Below, piece after piece: positions 16,146-24,918 of a DNA stretch of 48,724 nt (position 1 is the stretch's first letter; each line of letters starts with the position of its first letter). A program made the position numbers and the translations under genes. The notes beneath the pieces were generated by a model that did not search any database, was not told the origin of the DNA, and saw only the letters and a list, made by a program, of their open reading frames with translations. The stretch is from contig CAYRDI010000012.1 of assembly GCA_964423095.1 (NCBI GenBank), positions 1 to 48,724 of the forward strand, read 5' to 3'. Source of the DNA: Micavibrio_A sp964423095 (lineage in GTDB: Bacteria > Pseudomonadota > Alphaproteobacteria > Micavibrionales > Micavibrionaceae).

Positions 16146-17162
16146 TTAAAAAGACCGGTCAACCGTATAGGCGGCAAGGGCATCCAGAGCCGCGCGGATT
16201 TCTGAATCCGGTGCTTCGGCAAGAGCCTCGCGGGCTTTTTGTGCGTAATCGCGGGCGAGGGCAAGACCTTGGTCCAGAGCATTATGACGGTTCAAGATGG
16301 ATTGCGCGCGAACGAGGTCTGAATCCGTTTGTTCGCGGGCGGCGAAGGTGCGGGTCCAAAAAGCGCGTTCTTCCGTATTGGCGTTTTCAAGCGCGATAAT
16401 CACCGGCGCCGTCATCTTTCCTTCGCGGAAATCATCGCCCACGGCCTTACCAAGCGTTGCCTGATCCGCACTATAATCCAGAATGTCATCGGCAATCTGG
16501 AACGCAATGCCGAGATTCATCCCGTATTCGCACATGATTTTGGCGGCGTTGGAATCGGTGTTCGAGATCAGCGGGCCAACCTCGCACGCGGCGGCAAACA
16601 GCGCGGCGGTTTTTCCTTTGATCACTTCCAGATACTCATCCATGGAGGATTCAAGGTTGCCTTGAATGGAAAGCTGCAGGACTTCGCCTTGCGCGATGAT
16701 GGCGGACGCATCCGAAAGAACCTTCAACACATTCAGGTTGCCGTCTTCGACCATCAACTGGAACGCACGGGAAAATAAAAAGTCACCGACCAGAACGCTG
16801 GCTTCGTTGCCATAGATGACATTGGCGGATTTTTGCCCGCGCCGTTCGTCGGAATCGTCCACCACATCGTCATGCAGCAATGTCGCGCTATGGATAAATT
16901 CGACCGCCGTGGCCAGACGGTGGGCGCGGACCATATCCCCGCCATAGAGGGCGGTTGCGGCCAGCGTCATAAGGGGGCGGATGCGTTTTCCCCCGGCCGC
17001 GATCAGGTATCCCGCCAGTTGCGGGATCATGGGGACGGGGGAGTCCATGCGGGCGATAATCTGGGCGTTCACGGCCTTCATATCATCCGATAATAGGGCG
17101 GAAAGCGTATCGAGCGGGCTTTCGCTTGTCTTTTCGCGGGACTTGGGGTTTAACGCTGTCAT
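16146..17162 (-). CDS. ispB: Long-chain polyprenyl diphosphate synthase (IspB-like)
   Basis: This trans-prenyltransferase builds the side chain of ubiquinone from IPP and an allylic primer. The 338-residue product has the first Asp-rich motif in SATLLHDDVVDDSDERRG, the second in AFQIADDILDYSADQATLG, and the GGKRIRP IPP-binding segment near residue 57. The residue five before the first motif is Ala (H-S-A-T-L-L), a small residue compatible with long-chain products. Chain length cannot be fixed from sequence. It is divergent from the methyltransferase gene with 44 bases between, and followed by tRNA-Pro. Together with dxs at 46186 it supplies the quinone branch. Confidence 0.93.
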   Translation of the reverse strand: MTALNPKSREKTSESPLDTLSALLSDDMKAVNAQIIARMDSPVPMIPQLAGYLIAAGGKRIRPLMTLAATALYGGDMVRAHRLATAVEFIHSATLLHDDVVDDSDERRGQKSANVIYGNEASVLVGDFLFSRAFQLMVEDGNLNVLKVLSDASAIIAQGEVLQLSIQGNLESSMDEYLEVIKGKTAALFAAACEVGPLISNTDSNAAKIMCEYGMNLGIAFQIADDILDYSADQATLGKAVGDDFREGKMTAPVIIALENANTEERAFWTRTFAAREQTDSDLVRAQSILNRHNALDQGLALARDYAQKAREALAEAPDSEIRAALDALAAYTVDRSF

Positions 17163-17206
17163 GGGATTGAATTAGACCAGCGAAAGGACGCCGTCCAGCG
17201 GTTTGT

Positions 17207-17938
17207 ATGACAAACACCCCTGAAATCCATGTTCTGGATCACAAAGTCCGGCTTTTGCAGGTGGAAAACGGTTTTCGCACCTCGCTGGATTCCGTGTTCT
17301 TGGGGGCGGCCTGCCCGGCCGTGTCCGAAGAACGGGTTCTGGATATGGGGTGCGGCGTTGGCGGGGCGGGGTTTTGCCTGCTCTGGCGTGTCGCCGGCGT
17401 TTATTTGACAGGCGTTGACATCCAGCAAGGCCATATTGATCTCGCCCGCACAAACATCGTTTTGAACGGATGCGAAGGCCATGCGGAATTTGTTTGTGCA
17501 GACATCCGGAACTTCGGGTCGGTCGAAAGGTTCGACCATGTGATCTGCAATCCTCCCTATCTGGAGGCGGGTGCCTATACCCCGTCATCGTCCGAAGAAC
17601 GTGCCATTGCATTGGGTCACGAAGGATCCGATTTGACGGTGGCTGACTGGATCGACGCGGGGTTCAAGAATCTGAAATCCGGCGGTTCGATCACCATGAT
17701 CCACCGCGCGGACATGGTGGATAAAATCATCCTCGCCATGGGCCGGAAATTCGGGGCTTTCGAAATCATCCCGCTCTACCCCAAAGCGGGGCAGGAGGCA
17801 AAGCGTGTGATTGTCCGTGCGGTTAAAGACCGGAAAACGCCCGCGCGCCTTCATGCCGGCATGGTATTGCACGAAGAAAACGGGAATTATACGGAGGATG
17901 CCGATGCCATCTTGCGGGATGGCGGGGCGATTGGATAA
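17207..17938 (+). CDS. SAM-dependent N6-adenine methyltransferase, TrmN6/YfiC-like
   Basis: The 243-residue protein is a class I methyltransferase. Motif I is RVLDMGCGVGGAGFCLLWRV near residue 43, and the catalytic N6-amino motif is VICNPPYLEAG near residue 113. The opening DHKVRLLQVENGFRTSLDSV is typical of the TrmN6 group, which methylates A37 of tRNA1(Val). The closing PLYPKAGQEAKRVIVRAVKD is also typical of that group. The substrate here is inferred. It is divergent from ispB and 9 bases upstream of the S49 peptidase gene, with which it is probably co-transcribed. Confidence 0.9.
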   Translation: MTNTPEIHVLDHKVRLLQVENGFRTSLDSVFLGAACPAVSEERVLDMGCGVGGAGFCLLWRVAGVYLTGVDIQQGHIDLARTNIVLNGCEGHAEFVCADIRNFGSVERFDHVICNPPYLEAGAYTPSSSEERAIALGHEGSDLTVADWIDAGFKNLKSGGSITMIHRADMVDKIILAMGRKFGAFEIIPLYPKAGQEAKRVIVRAVKDRKTPARLHAGMVLHEENGNYTEDADAILRDGGAIG

Positions 17939-17947
17939 GGTAGGATC

Positions 17948-18838
17948 ATGGAAAAAATGACCGAAGCAAAAACCAACAAAGACCGCTGGGGCGATATTTT
18001 CAAAAAACTGCCCGTGATCGGTGAATGGCTGGAACCATCCGACAAGGTTGCCGTCATCCGCATGGCCGGCGTGATTGCGGATTCATCCATGATGCGCCGT
18101 GCGGGCATCAATTTTCAAAAATTCCGGGATTCCATTGCCGATGCGTTTGAATTGAAACGGGTGAAGGCGGTCGCGCTGATCATCAATTCGCCGGGCGGTG
18201 CGCCCGCGCAATGTTCGGTGATTTCGGCGATGATCAAACGCCTGTCTGAAGAAAAAGATGTGCCTGTTTTTGCGTTTGTCGAGGATGTGGCGGCATCGGG
18301 TGGCTATTGGCTGGCGTGTCTGGGCCAGGAAATCTATGCGCAGGAAACATCGATTGTCGGTTCCATCGGCGTTATTTCATCGGGGTTCGGGTTCGATCAG
18401 TTGATCAAGGAATACAAGGTGGAACGTCGCATCCACACATCGGGCCGCGATAAATCCTTTATGGACCCGTTCAGGGCAGAAAAAGCGAACGATGTCGCGC
18501 GGTTAAAATCGCTACAGGCCGATATGCATGAAACCTTTAAAGACTGGGTGATCGAAAGCCGCGGCGGGCGTTTGCGGGGAAGCGAAACCGAATTGATGGA
18601 AGGTGCGTTCTGGACAGGAAAACAGGCGCTGGAAAACGGTTTGATTGACGGGATCGGCGATGTCGGCGGTGTCATGAAGCAAAAATACGGTGACGATATT
18701 AAATTCATCGATTGTTCGCCGGAGAAAAAATCCATGATCGAACGGTTTCTGCCGTTTGTCGGCGATTCAAAGCTGGATTTAGGATCGCTGGTCGATGCGG
18801 CGGAAGAAAAGGCGGTCTGGAACCGTTACGGGCTATGA
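17948..18838 (+). CDS. S49 family serine peptidase, single-domain SppA/SohB-like
   Basis: The 296-residue protein is a one-domain S49 peptidase. INSPGGAPAQCSVISAMIKR is the conserved oxyanion region. The nucleophile serine is in VEDVAASGGYWLACLG, and the general-base lysine is in TSGRDKSFMDPFR. No signal peptide or membrane helix is visible, so it may work at the cytoplasmic face, unlike the anchored SppA at 43637. The C-terminus is charged and extends past the core. It is followed by a GNAT gene whose ATG overlaps its stop (ATGA). The substrate is unknown; relatives digest signal-peptide remnants or membrane-protein fragments. Confidence 0.92.
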   Translation: MEKMTEAKTNKDRWGDIFKKLPVIGEWLEPSDKVAVIRMAGVIADSSMMRRAGINFQKFRDSIADAFELKRVKAVALIINSPGGAPAQCSVISAMIKRLSEEKDVPVFAFVEDVAASGGYWLACLGQEIYAQETSIVGSIGVISSGFGFDQLIKEYKVERRIHTSGRDKSFMDPFRAEKANDVARLKSLQADMHETFKDWVIESRGGRLRGSETELMEGAFWTGKQALENGLIDGIGDVGGVMKQKYGDDIKFIDCSPEKKSMIERFLPFVGDSKLDLGSLVDAAEEKAVWNRYGL

Positions 18839-19323
18839 TCCATATACACGAAGCAAGGGTCGGCGATATTCCCATGCTGTATGATTTTTACAACAGCCTT
18901 GGGAAGCATGATGACGGTTATTTCGAATATGCGCTTGAAAAGGGCACATCCATTTATATGATCGAAGAAAACGGAACGCCCGCCGGTTTTTGCCTTTTAA
19001 ACTGGACGCCGCGTTATGCGCTCTACAGCCGTCTGGGCATTCCCGAAATTCAGGATTTGAACATTCTGCCCGCCTTCCGGCGGCGGGGGCTCGCCACCGC
19101 CCTGATCAAATGGTGCGAAGGTGTGGCGCGGGCGAAAGGAAAGGACACCATCGGTATCGGTGTCGGTTTGACTGCCGATTACGGTCCCGCGCAAATTCTT
19201 TATACAAACCTTGGCTATGTGCCGGACGGTCACGGTGTGACCTATGACCGGATGGGTGTGAATGCGCACCAATCCTATCCCATGGATGACAATCTATCAC
19301 TGATGATGGTCAAGCCGCTTTGA
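18835..19323 (+). CDS. GNAT-family N-acetyltransferase
   Basis: The start overlapping the S49 stop gives MIHIHEARVGDIPMLYDFYN, a normal GNAT opening, and 162 residues. The acetyl-CoA pyrophosphate loop is LPAFRRRGLATALIKWCEG (R-x-x-G-x-A), preceded by the strand IQDLNI. The later YTNLGYVPDGHGVTYDR holds the conserved Tyr/Phe of the C-terminal acetyl-CoA contact. The substrate is unknown. An upstream in-frame extension of the reading frame lies inside the S49 gene and is rejected. Its 3' end overlaps a convergent unknown gene by 14 bases. Confidence 0.9.
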   Translation: MIHIHEARVGDIPMLYDFYNSLGKHDDGYFEYALEKGTSIYMIEENGTPAGFCLLNWTPRYALYSRLGIPEIQDLNILPAFRRRGLATALIKWCEGVARAKGKDTIGIGVGLTADYGPAQILYTNLGYVPDGHGVTYDRMGVNAHQSYPMDDNLSLMMVKPL

Positions 19324-19630
19324 GGGCGTATTTTTCGTGAAGTTCGTGGTAACGGTTTCGGAATCTTTCGCAGCACGCATCAAGGACTTCAAGAGAAGGC
19401 GCGGGCAGTTCACGCAACGCCGGGTATGCGGAAAATTCGAATGCATTGCCGAGCAAGGTCGGCAAATCGCTGGTCGGCATTTCCATGTCCAGCAACACCG
19501 ATTCCGCACGGCGGATAATATCGCCGAAATAGCTTTCCGCCACGTTGTATCCGATCAATGCAATCCTGTCGGTGGGGCGCTTGCCCAAAATATCCTTTCG
19601 CGCCGCCGCGAAAAGTTCTTCTCTATCCAT
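19310..19630 (-). CDS. Small conserved-looking unknown protein
   Basis: The 106-residue product from ATG 19630 (a GTG at 19636 is also in frame) is acidic and mostly helical: MDREELFAAARKDILGKRPT, then DRIALIGYNVAESYFGDIIR and HELHEKYALKAA at the C-terminus. It has a Cys-Cys pair in VLDACCERF, no signal peptide and no membrane segment. I do not recognise a family. The coding frame is well behaved and lies tail-to-tail with the GNAT gene, overlapping by 14 bases. Confidence 0.65.
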   Translation of the reverse strand: MDREELFAAARKDILGKRPTDRIALIGYNVAESYFGDIIRRAESVLLDMEMPTSDLPTLLGNAFEFSAYPALRELPAPSLEVLDACCERFRNRYHELHEKYALKAA

Positions 19631-19777
19631 AAACACACCCGTTTTTTCTTGTCAGATGGGTTTTTACAAAGCAATATTTAAAAATTCAATAACTTTTGGA
19701 GGTTGCGGGACAGCCATGTAATTTTTGCGTTCCGTGTGCAATCTTCTTATGGTCATCATGGCTAAAGGGGTAACAAA

Positions 19778-22545
19778 ATGACTCAATGGGTATATTCTTT
19801 TTCTGCTGATGAAAAATTAACGGGCGGGGCGGACAAAAATCTTCTGGGTGGGAAGGGGGCGAACCTGATCGAAATGGCCTCACTTGGCTTGCCTGTTCCG
19901 CCGGGATTTACAATCTCTACCGAAGTCTGCACCTATTTCTACAAACATGGCGAAAAATATCCCGCCGATCTTGAAAAACAGGTGGCGGAGTCACTTGCCA
20001 AAATCGAAAAGAATGTTGGCGTGACGTTCGGGGACGATAAAAATCCCTTGCTGGTCTCTGTGCGGTCCGGCGCGCGGGTTTCGATGCCGGGCATGATGGA
20101 TACGGTGCTCAATCTCGGCCTGAATGATAAAACGGTCGAAGGACTGGCCAAAAGATCGGGCGATGAACGCTTTGCATGGGATTCATACCGCCGTTTCATC
20201 CAGATGTATGGCAATGTCGTACTGGGGCTTGAACACCACGACTTTGAAGATATTCTGGAACAACATAAACGCGATGTTGATGTGACCGAAGACACCGCCA
20301 TTACTGCCGATGGATGGAAAAAAGTTGTCACTGCCTATAAGACGATGGTCAAACGCGAACTGGGCCGTGATTTTCCGCAGGACGTAAAAGAACAACTTTG
20401 GGGCGCGGTCGGCGCGGTGTTCAAATCATGGCAATCCGCACGGGCGGTAACATACCGGAAAATCCATGACATTCCCGAAGAATGGGGCACGGCCGTTACG
20501 GTGCAGGCCATGGTGTTCGGCAATATGGGTGATGATTGCGCCACGGGTGTGGCCTTTACCCGCGATCCATCGACGGGTGAAAATTATTTTTACGGTGAAT
20601 ATCTGGTGAATGCGCAAGGCGAAGATGTGGTCGCGGGTATCCGCACGCCGCAATCGCTCACCATCAAGGGCAAGGAAAAAGAGGGCAGCAAACTTCCCGC
20701 CATGGAAGAGGTGATGCCGGATGTGTTCAAACAACTGAACGATGTGCGTTTGCGATTGGAAAAACATTATCGTGATATGCAGGACATCGAATTCACGGTG
20801 CAGCAGGGAAAACTCTATATGCTGCAAACCCGTTCTGGCAAACGTACGGCGGGTGCCGCGTTGAAGATTGCTGTTGATATGGCGCGTGAAAAACTGATTG
20901 GCGAACAAGAAGGCCTTTTACGGATCGACCCTGCCGCGCTGGATCAGTTGCTGCACCCGACGCTGGACCCGATGGCGCACAAGCAGGTGATCGCCAAAGG
21001 GTTGCCTGCATCGCCGGGTGCCGCGAGCGGGGAGATTGTCTTTTCGTCCGATGAGGCAGAGGCACGCAAGAAAGCTGGTCATAAAGTGATTTTGTGCCGC
21101 GTTGAAACGTCGCCTGAAGATATTCACGGCATGCACGCCGCCGNNNNNNNNNNACGAAAAAAGGTGATTCAGTCATTCTGGTTCGTATTGAAACTTCTCC
21201 CGAAGATTTGCGAGGCATGAACGTGGCTAAAGGTATTTTAACTGCCCGCGGCGGAATGACATCGCACGCCGCTGTTGTGGCTCGCGGTATGGGGCGTCCT
21301 TGCGTGGCGGGGGCGGGTTCCATCGGGATCGATTACAAAAAGAAGGTCATGATCATCAACGGCACGGAAATCGCCGCAGGTGATATTCTGACGATCGATG
21401 GCGGGACGGGTGAAGTGATACTGGGCAAAGTGCCCACGGTTCAACCACAACTTTCGGGCGATTTTGCCACGATCATGGGTTGGGCCGACAAGGCAAGGCG
21501 TATGGATGTGCGCGCGAATGCGGAAACCGCGCTCGATGCCACGGTCGCGCGAAAATTCGGGGCGCAAGGGATTGGTTTGTGTCGCACGGAGCACATGTTT
21601 TTCGATCCTGCGCGCATCCAGCATGTGCGGGAGATGATTTTTGCCGCGAAACTGGATGATCGGAAAAAAGCGCTGGATAAATTGCTTCCGGCGCAGCGCA
21701 AGGATTTTTCTGAATTGTTCGACATCATGAAGGGCTTGCCCGTGACGATCCGTCTGCTTGACCCGCCTTTGCATGAATTCATGCCGCATGGAAAGGAAAT
21801 AGAACATTTTGCGAAGGAGGCGGGGTTTGAGATCGAATCCGTTCATCGCCGTCTGGAAGAGTTATCGGAATCCAATCCGATGCTGGGTCATCGCGGATGC
21901 CGTCTCGGTATTACCTATCCCGAGATATATGCGATGCAGGCGCGGGCGATTTTTGAAGCTGCCCTGGACAGCGATGTTGCGCCGGAAATCATGATTCCGC
22001 TGGTGATGACAAGGAAAGAGCTGGAAATCCTAAAGACGGTGATCGACAAAACCGCAAAGACCGTCTTCGAAGAGAAAAAGAAATCCGTTTCCTACACCGT
22101 GGGCACGATGATCGAATTGCCGCGCGCGGCATTGATGGCCGAAGATATTGCGCATGAGGCCGCGTTCTTCAGCTTTGGCACCAACGATCTGACACAAACC
22201 ACGCTGGGGCTCAGCCGTGACGATGCGGCACGGTTCCTGCCGAGCTATATCGACAAAGCCGTCTTTGAAAAAGATCCGTTCGTATCGATCGATCAGGACG
22301 GGGTGGGGCAGTTGGTCAAGCTGGCCTCCACGAATGGGCGCAAAACAAAACCGGATTTGAAACTCGGCATTTGCGGGGAACATGGCGGCGATCCGGCCTC
22401 CATTGCGTTTTTTGAAACGGTTGGGCTGGATTATGTGTCCTGTTCGCCTTACCGTGTGCCGATTGCCCGTCTGGCGGCGGCACAAGCGACGTTACGCCAT
22501 CAAACGAATGTCGCGCATTTGGCCAAAAAGGCCGCCGTGTCCTGA
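19778..22545 (+). CDS. ppdK: Pyruvate phosphate dikinase, broken by a 10-N gap
   Basis: PPDK interconverts pyruvate, ATP and Pi with PEP, AMP and PPi. The N-terminal ATP-grasp domain has LLGGKGANLIEMASLGLPVP, GARVSMPGMMDTVLNLG and VAFTRDPSTGENYFYGEY. The phosphohistidine domain has TARGGMTSHAAVVARGMG, and the C-terminal barrel has GTNDLTQTTLGLSRDDAARF and CGEHGGDP. The left part carries 455 codons, the right 463, and about 23 codons around VILCRVETSPEDIHGM and VILVRIETSPEDLRGM are present on both sides of the gap. Subtracting these gives about 895, the family size. AAAGGGG precedes the start. The 3' end overlaps the convergent HAD gene by 46 bases. Confidence 0.93.
21144..21153. other. 10-N scaffold gap in ppdK with duplicated flanks
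   Basis: The contig end on the left and the contig start on the right encode the same conserved segment of PPDK, with many silent and some amino-acid differences. The join therefore looks like two overlapping but non-identical contigs butted together, not a natural duplication. Confidence 0.85.
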
Positions 22546-23126
22546 TCCGCAATCGGGCGGTCGATCACATTCATGCCTGCCGCAACGCCGGCCTCTACGC
22601 CCTTGGGATCGTCTTCGATCACAAGGCAGTCTTGCGCATCAATCGCGTGGCCATAAATCTGTTGCATTTTCGTTTTGGCGGCGAGATAGGGTGCGGGGTC
22701 CGGCTTGCGTCCCTGATAATCTTCAATCGTTAGGATAAATTTGAAGCGGGGGGTTAGTTTTTTCGCTTCCAGCGCGGCCATCACGGAACGCTTGCGGCCA
22801 TTGGATACAACACCCATCGGCAATCCGGATTTTTCAAAAAGGGTAAGGGCGTCTTCGATTCCATCGCGCAATTCTATCTGGTCAATATGCGCGTAGTACC
22901 ATGCATCGATGGCATCCAGATAATCTTCCTTTGGCATTTTGAGGCCCATATCCGCCGAAAGCCATTCCCAGTTTTGCGCACCGTTGTTGGTATAAATGCG
23001 GTCTTTCCATTCCGCGCCCAGATGGATGCCCAATGATTTGAGCGTTTCGACGTGTTTGTGCCAATGGTGCGCGTAGGTTTTCACCAGCGTGTTGTCGGAA
23101 TCCCAGAAGACATATTTTAGAGGCAC
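22500..23126 (-). CDS. HAD-superfamily phosphatase, PGP/Gph-like
   Basis: The GTG at 23126, with GGAGA seven bases upstream, gives MPLKYVFWDSDNTLVKTYAH and 208 residues. Motif I is DSDNT, motif II is GVVSNGRKRS, the lysine of motif III is in YQGRKPDPAPYLAA, and motif IV is VIEDDPKGVEAGVAAG, with a helical cap between I and II. The substrate is unknown; phosphoglycolate or sugar phosphates are usual for this subgroup. The start overlaps ygfZ by ten bases, so it is probably translated from the same message. Its last 46 bases overlap the end of ppdK on the other strand. Confidence 0.88.
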   Translation of the reverse strand: MPLKYVFWDSDNTLVKTYAHHWHKHVETLKSLGIHLGAEWKDRIYTNNGAQNWEWLSADMGLKMPKEDYLDAIDAWYYAHIDQIELRDGIEDALTLFEKSGLPMGVVSNGRKRSVMAALEAKKLTPRFKFILTIEDYQGRKPDPAPYLAAKTKMQQIYGHAIDAQDCLVIEDDPKGVEAGVAAGMNVIDRPIADQDTAAFLAKCATFV

Positions 23127-23893
23127 GTATTTTCTCCATCTTTTAAAAGCGCGAGTCCGATGTCTCCACAACTTGATCGCATTTGTCCGCCATTGGGTAA
23201 ATCCGTAAAAGGTTCCGGTGCGATACCGTTTGCGAACGTCACCGTATAAAGGTGTTTTTTGCCAAGGCCGCGATATTTCATGCGGGCTGTCAATTCCTGT
23301 CCCACGTAGCATCCTTTGTCCCAGTTGATCCCGTTCAGTGAATCAATATGACCTTCGTCCAGCGTGGAGCGTTCAACCTCCAGATCGCGGCTGCCATCGG
23401 GAATGCAAAGCGAAATGCGCCGAACATCCCATTCGGCGAAGGCACGTTCTTCCACGCTGTCCGGTTTTTCAAAGCTGCGGTTTCCCATGTCCGGATGGCG
23501 CGGATCTTTTTTTGCATCCTGACGGAAGTCAGGATCCATGGATCCCGGATCAAGTCCGGGATGCGAGGAAGAAAGGATGGCGTAAACAGCATGGCTTTCT
23601 TCGATGGATATTTTAACCTTGGCCCGCAGCCGGTATTTCAAAAGGCGATCATATAAATCGTGCGCCCGTGCGCCGCCTTCACAATCCAGCAACAAAAATC
23701 CGTTCCCCGTATGGACAAAAAAATCATGCAGAAATTTTCCCTGCGGCGTTAAAAGGCAGGCATAGACGCATTTTCCCGCCGGAATGGCGGTGACATCGTT
23801 GCTGACCAGCGCGTCGAGGAAGGGGATGCAATCTTCCCCTTCTAGATGGATCAGGCCGCGGCCCGGCAGGCTGACATAGAATGGCTTTGACAT
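23117..23893 (-). CDS. ygfZ: YgfZ/GcvT-like folate-binding Fe-S maintenance protein with a palindromic-repeat insert
   Basis: YgfZ uses tetrahydrofolate to help build or repair certain Fe-S enzymes. The 258-residue product has the GcvT-like opening PGRGLIHLEGEDCIPFLDAL and the family signature DKGCYVGQELTARMKYRG with the essential Cys. In the middle, residues after VYAILSSS read HPGLDPGSMDPDFRQDAK, which is the translation of a palindromic repeat (23517-23560) that keeps the frame. The segment after it, to about PDSVEER, is also poorly conserved. The start lies only 20 bases from the divergent GT9 gene. It overlaps the HAD gene by ten bases. Confidence 0.92.
   Translation of the reverse strand: MSKPFYVSLPGRGLIHLEGEDCIPFLDALVSNDVTAIPAGKCVYACLLTPQGKFLHDFFVHTGNGFLLLDCEGGARAHDLYDRLLKYRLRAKVKISIEESHAVYAILSSSHPGLDPGSMDPDFRQDAKKDPRHPDMGNRSFEKPDSVEERAFAEWDVRRISLCIPDGSRDLEVERSTLDEGHIDSLNGINWDKGCYVGQELTARMKYRGLGKKHLYTVTFANGIAPEPFTDLPNGGQMRSSCGDIGLALLKDGENTCL
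23517..23560. repeat. Three-part palindromic repeat element inside ygfZ
   Basis: Three inverted repeats stand side by side: TCCTGAC-4 nt-GTCAGGA (23517-23534), GGATCC-AT-GGATCC (23532-23545) and CCCGGA-5 nt-TCCGGG (23544-23560). The translated segment HPGLDPGSMDPDF has the look of the mobile palindromic elements found in alphaproteobacterial genomes, including the protein-coding Rickettsia palindromic elements. I saw only one copy in this window. Confidence 0.75.
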
Positions 23894-23913
23894 GGTTCTA
23901 GGATATACGTCTA

Positions 23914-24918
23914 ATGGGCGGGATGAAAATACTCTTTATCACATCGACGCGGCTAGGCGATGCGGTTTTAAGCACCGGGTTGTTGGATTATATGCGCACC
24001 ACATGGCCGGAAGGGCGCGTGAGCGTGGTTTGCGGGCCTCTGCCTGCCAGTATTTTCGAAGGCTTTTCGAATGTCGAAAAGATCATCCCGCTCAAAAAGC
24101 AAAAATATCACGGGCATTGGCGATCCTTGTGGAGACAGGTTGTCGGAACACGCTGGGATATGGTAGTGGATTTGCGCAACTCTGCCGTCTCCCGTCTGAT
24201 CTTTGCCAAAAAGCGTTATATTTTCGGTCGTCATATAGACCAAAGCCTGCACAAGGTGGAGCAGGCTGCCGCCGTCATGAAACTTGATACCGTGCCCGCA
24301 CCGCGTCTTTTCTTCACAACGGTGCAGGAAGATTTTGCAAAATCCCTGATACCGGATGGTGGCATGGTTTTGGGGGTGGGGCCTTCGGCCAACTGGATCG
24401 GCAAGACATGGCCGAACGAAAACTTTATCAAAGTCATCGAATTTTTAACGGGGCGGGATGGGCCGATGCCGAACGCGCGCGTGGCCGTGTTTGCCGCACC
24501 GGGGGAGGAGGCGCAGGCACGCCCCGTTCTGGACAGCGTCCCCGAAGACAAGCGTATCGATGGGATCGCAAAAGGAAATCCTGGGGAGGTTGCGGCGGCC
24601 CTTGCACGGTGCGATTTTTACATTGGGAATGATTCCGGCCTGATGCATGCAGCGGCCGCGGCGGGGGTGCCGACGCTTGGCCTGTTCGGACCCAGCTACC
24701 CGCATCTTTATGCCCCGTGGGGCGATCATACGGGGTATGTCTGCACGCCGCAGACCTTTGATGAACTCATTGATTTTAAAGGGTATAATCCGAAAACGCT
24801 TGACCGGACGTTGATGGGTGGTCTAAAACCCGAACAGGTTATTTCCGTAATAAATAGTTTCGAGCCTTTGTATGAGCGCGTATGGGTCCATTTTTCAAAA
24901 AAGAACACGCCCCGTTGA
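23914..24918 (+). CDS. Glycosyltransferase family 9 (ADP-heptose:LPS heptosyltransferase-like)
   Basis: GT9 enzymes transfer heptose to the lipopolysaccharide core at the cytoplasmic face. The 334-residue protein opens with MKILFITSTRLGDAVLSTGL, the acceptor-side signature, preceded here by MGG. The donor-binding half has VGPSANWIGKTWPNENF and the hallmark FYIGNDSGLMHAAAAAGVPT followed by LGLFGPSYP. ATG 23914 has AGGA ten bases upstream; ATG 23923 is the alternative. The intergenic space to divergent ygfZ is 20 bases. The last 47 bases overlap the next gene in a different frame. Confidence 0.9.
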   Translation: MGGMKILFITSTRLGDAVLSTGLLDYMRTTWPEGRVSVVCGPLPASIFEGFSNVEKIIPLKKQKYHGHWRSLWRQVVGTRWDMVVDLRNSAVSRLIFAKKRYIFGRHIDQSLHKVEQAAAVMKLDTVPAPRLFFTTVQEDFAKSLIPDGGMVLGVGPSANWIGKTWPNENFIKVIEFLTGRDGPMPNARVAVFAAPGEEAQARPVLDSVPEDKRIDGIAKGNPGEVAAALARCDFYIGNDSGLMHAAAAAGVPTLGLFGPSYPHLYAPWGDHTGYVCTPQTFDELIDFKGYNPKTLDRTLMGGLKPEQVISVINSFEPLYERVWVHFSKKNTPR

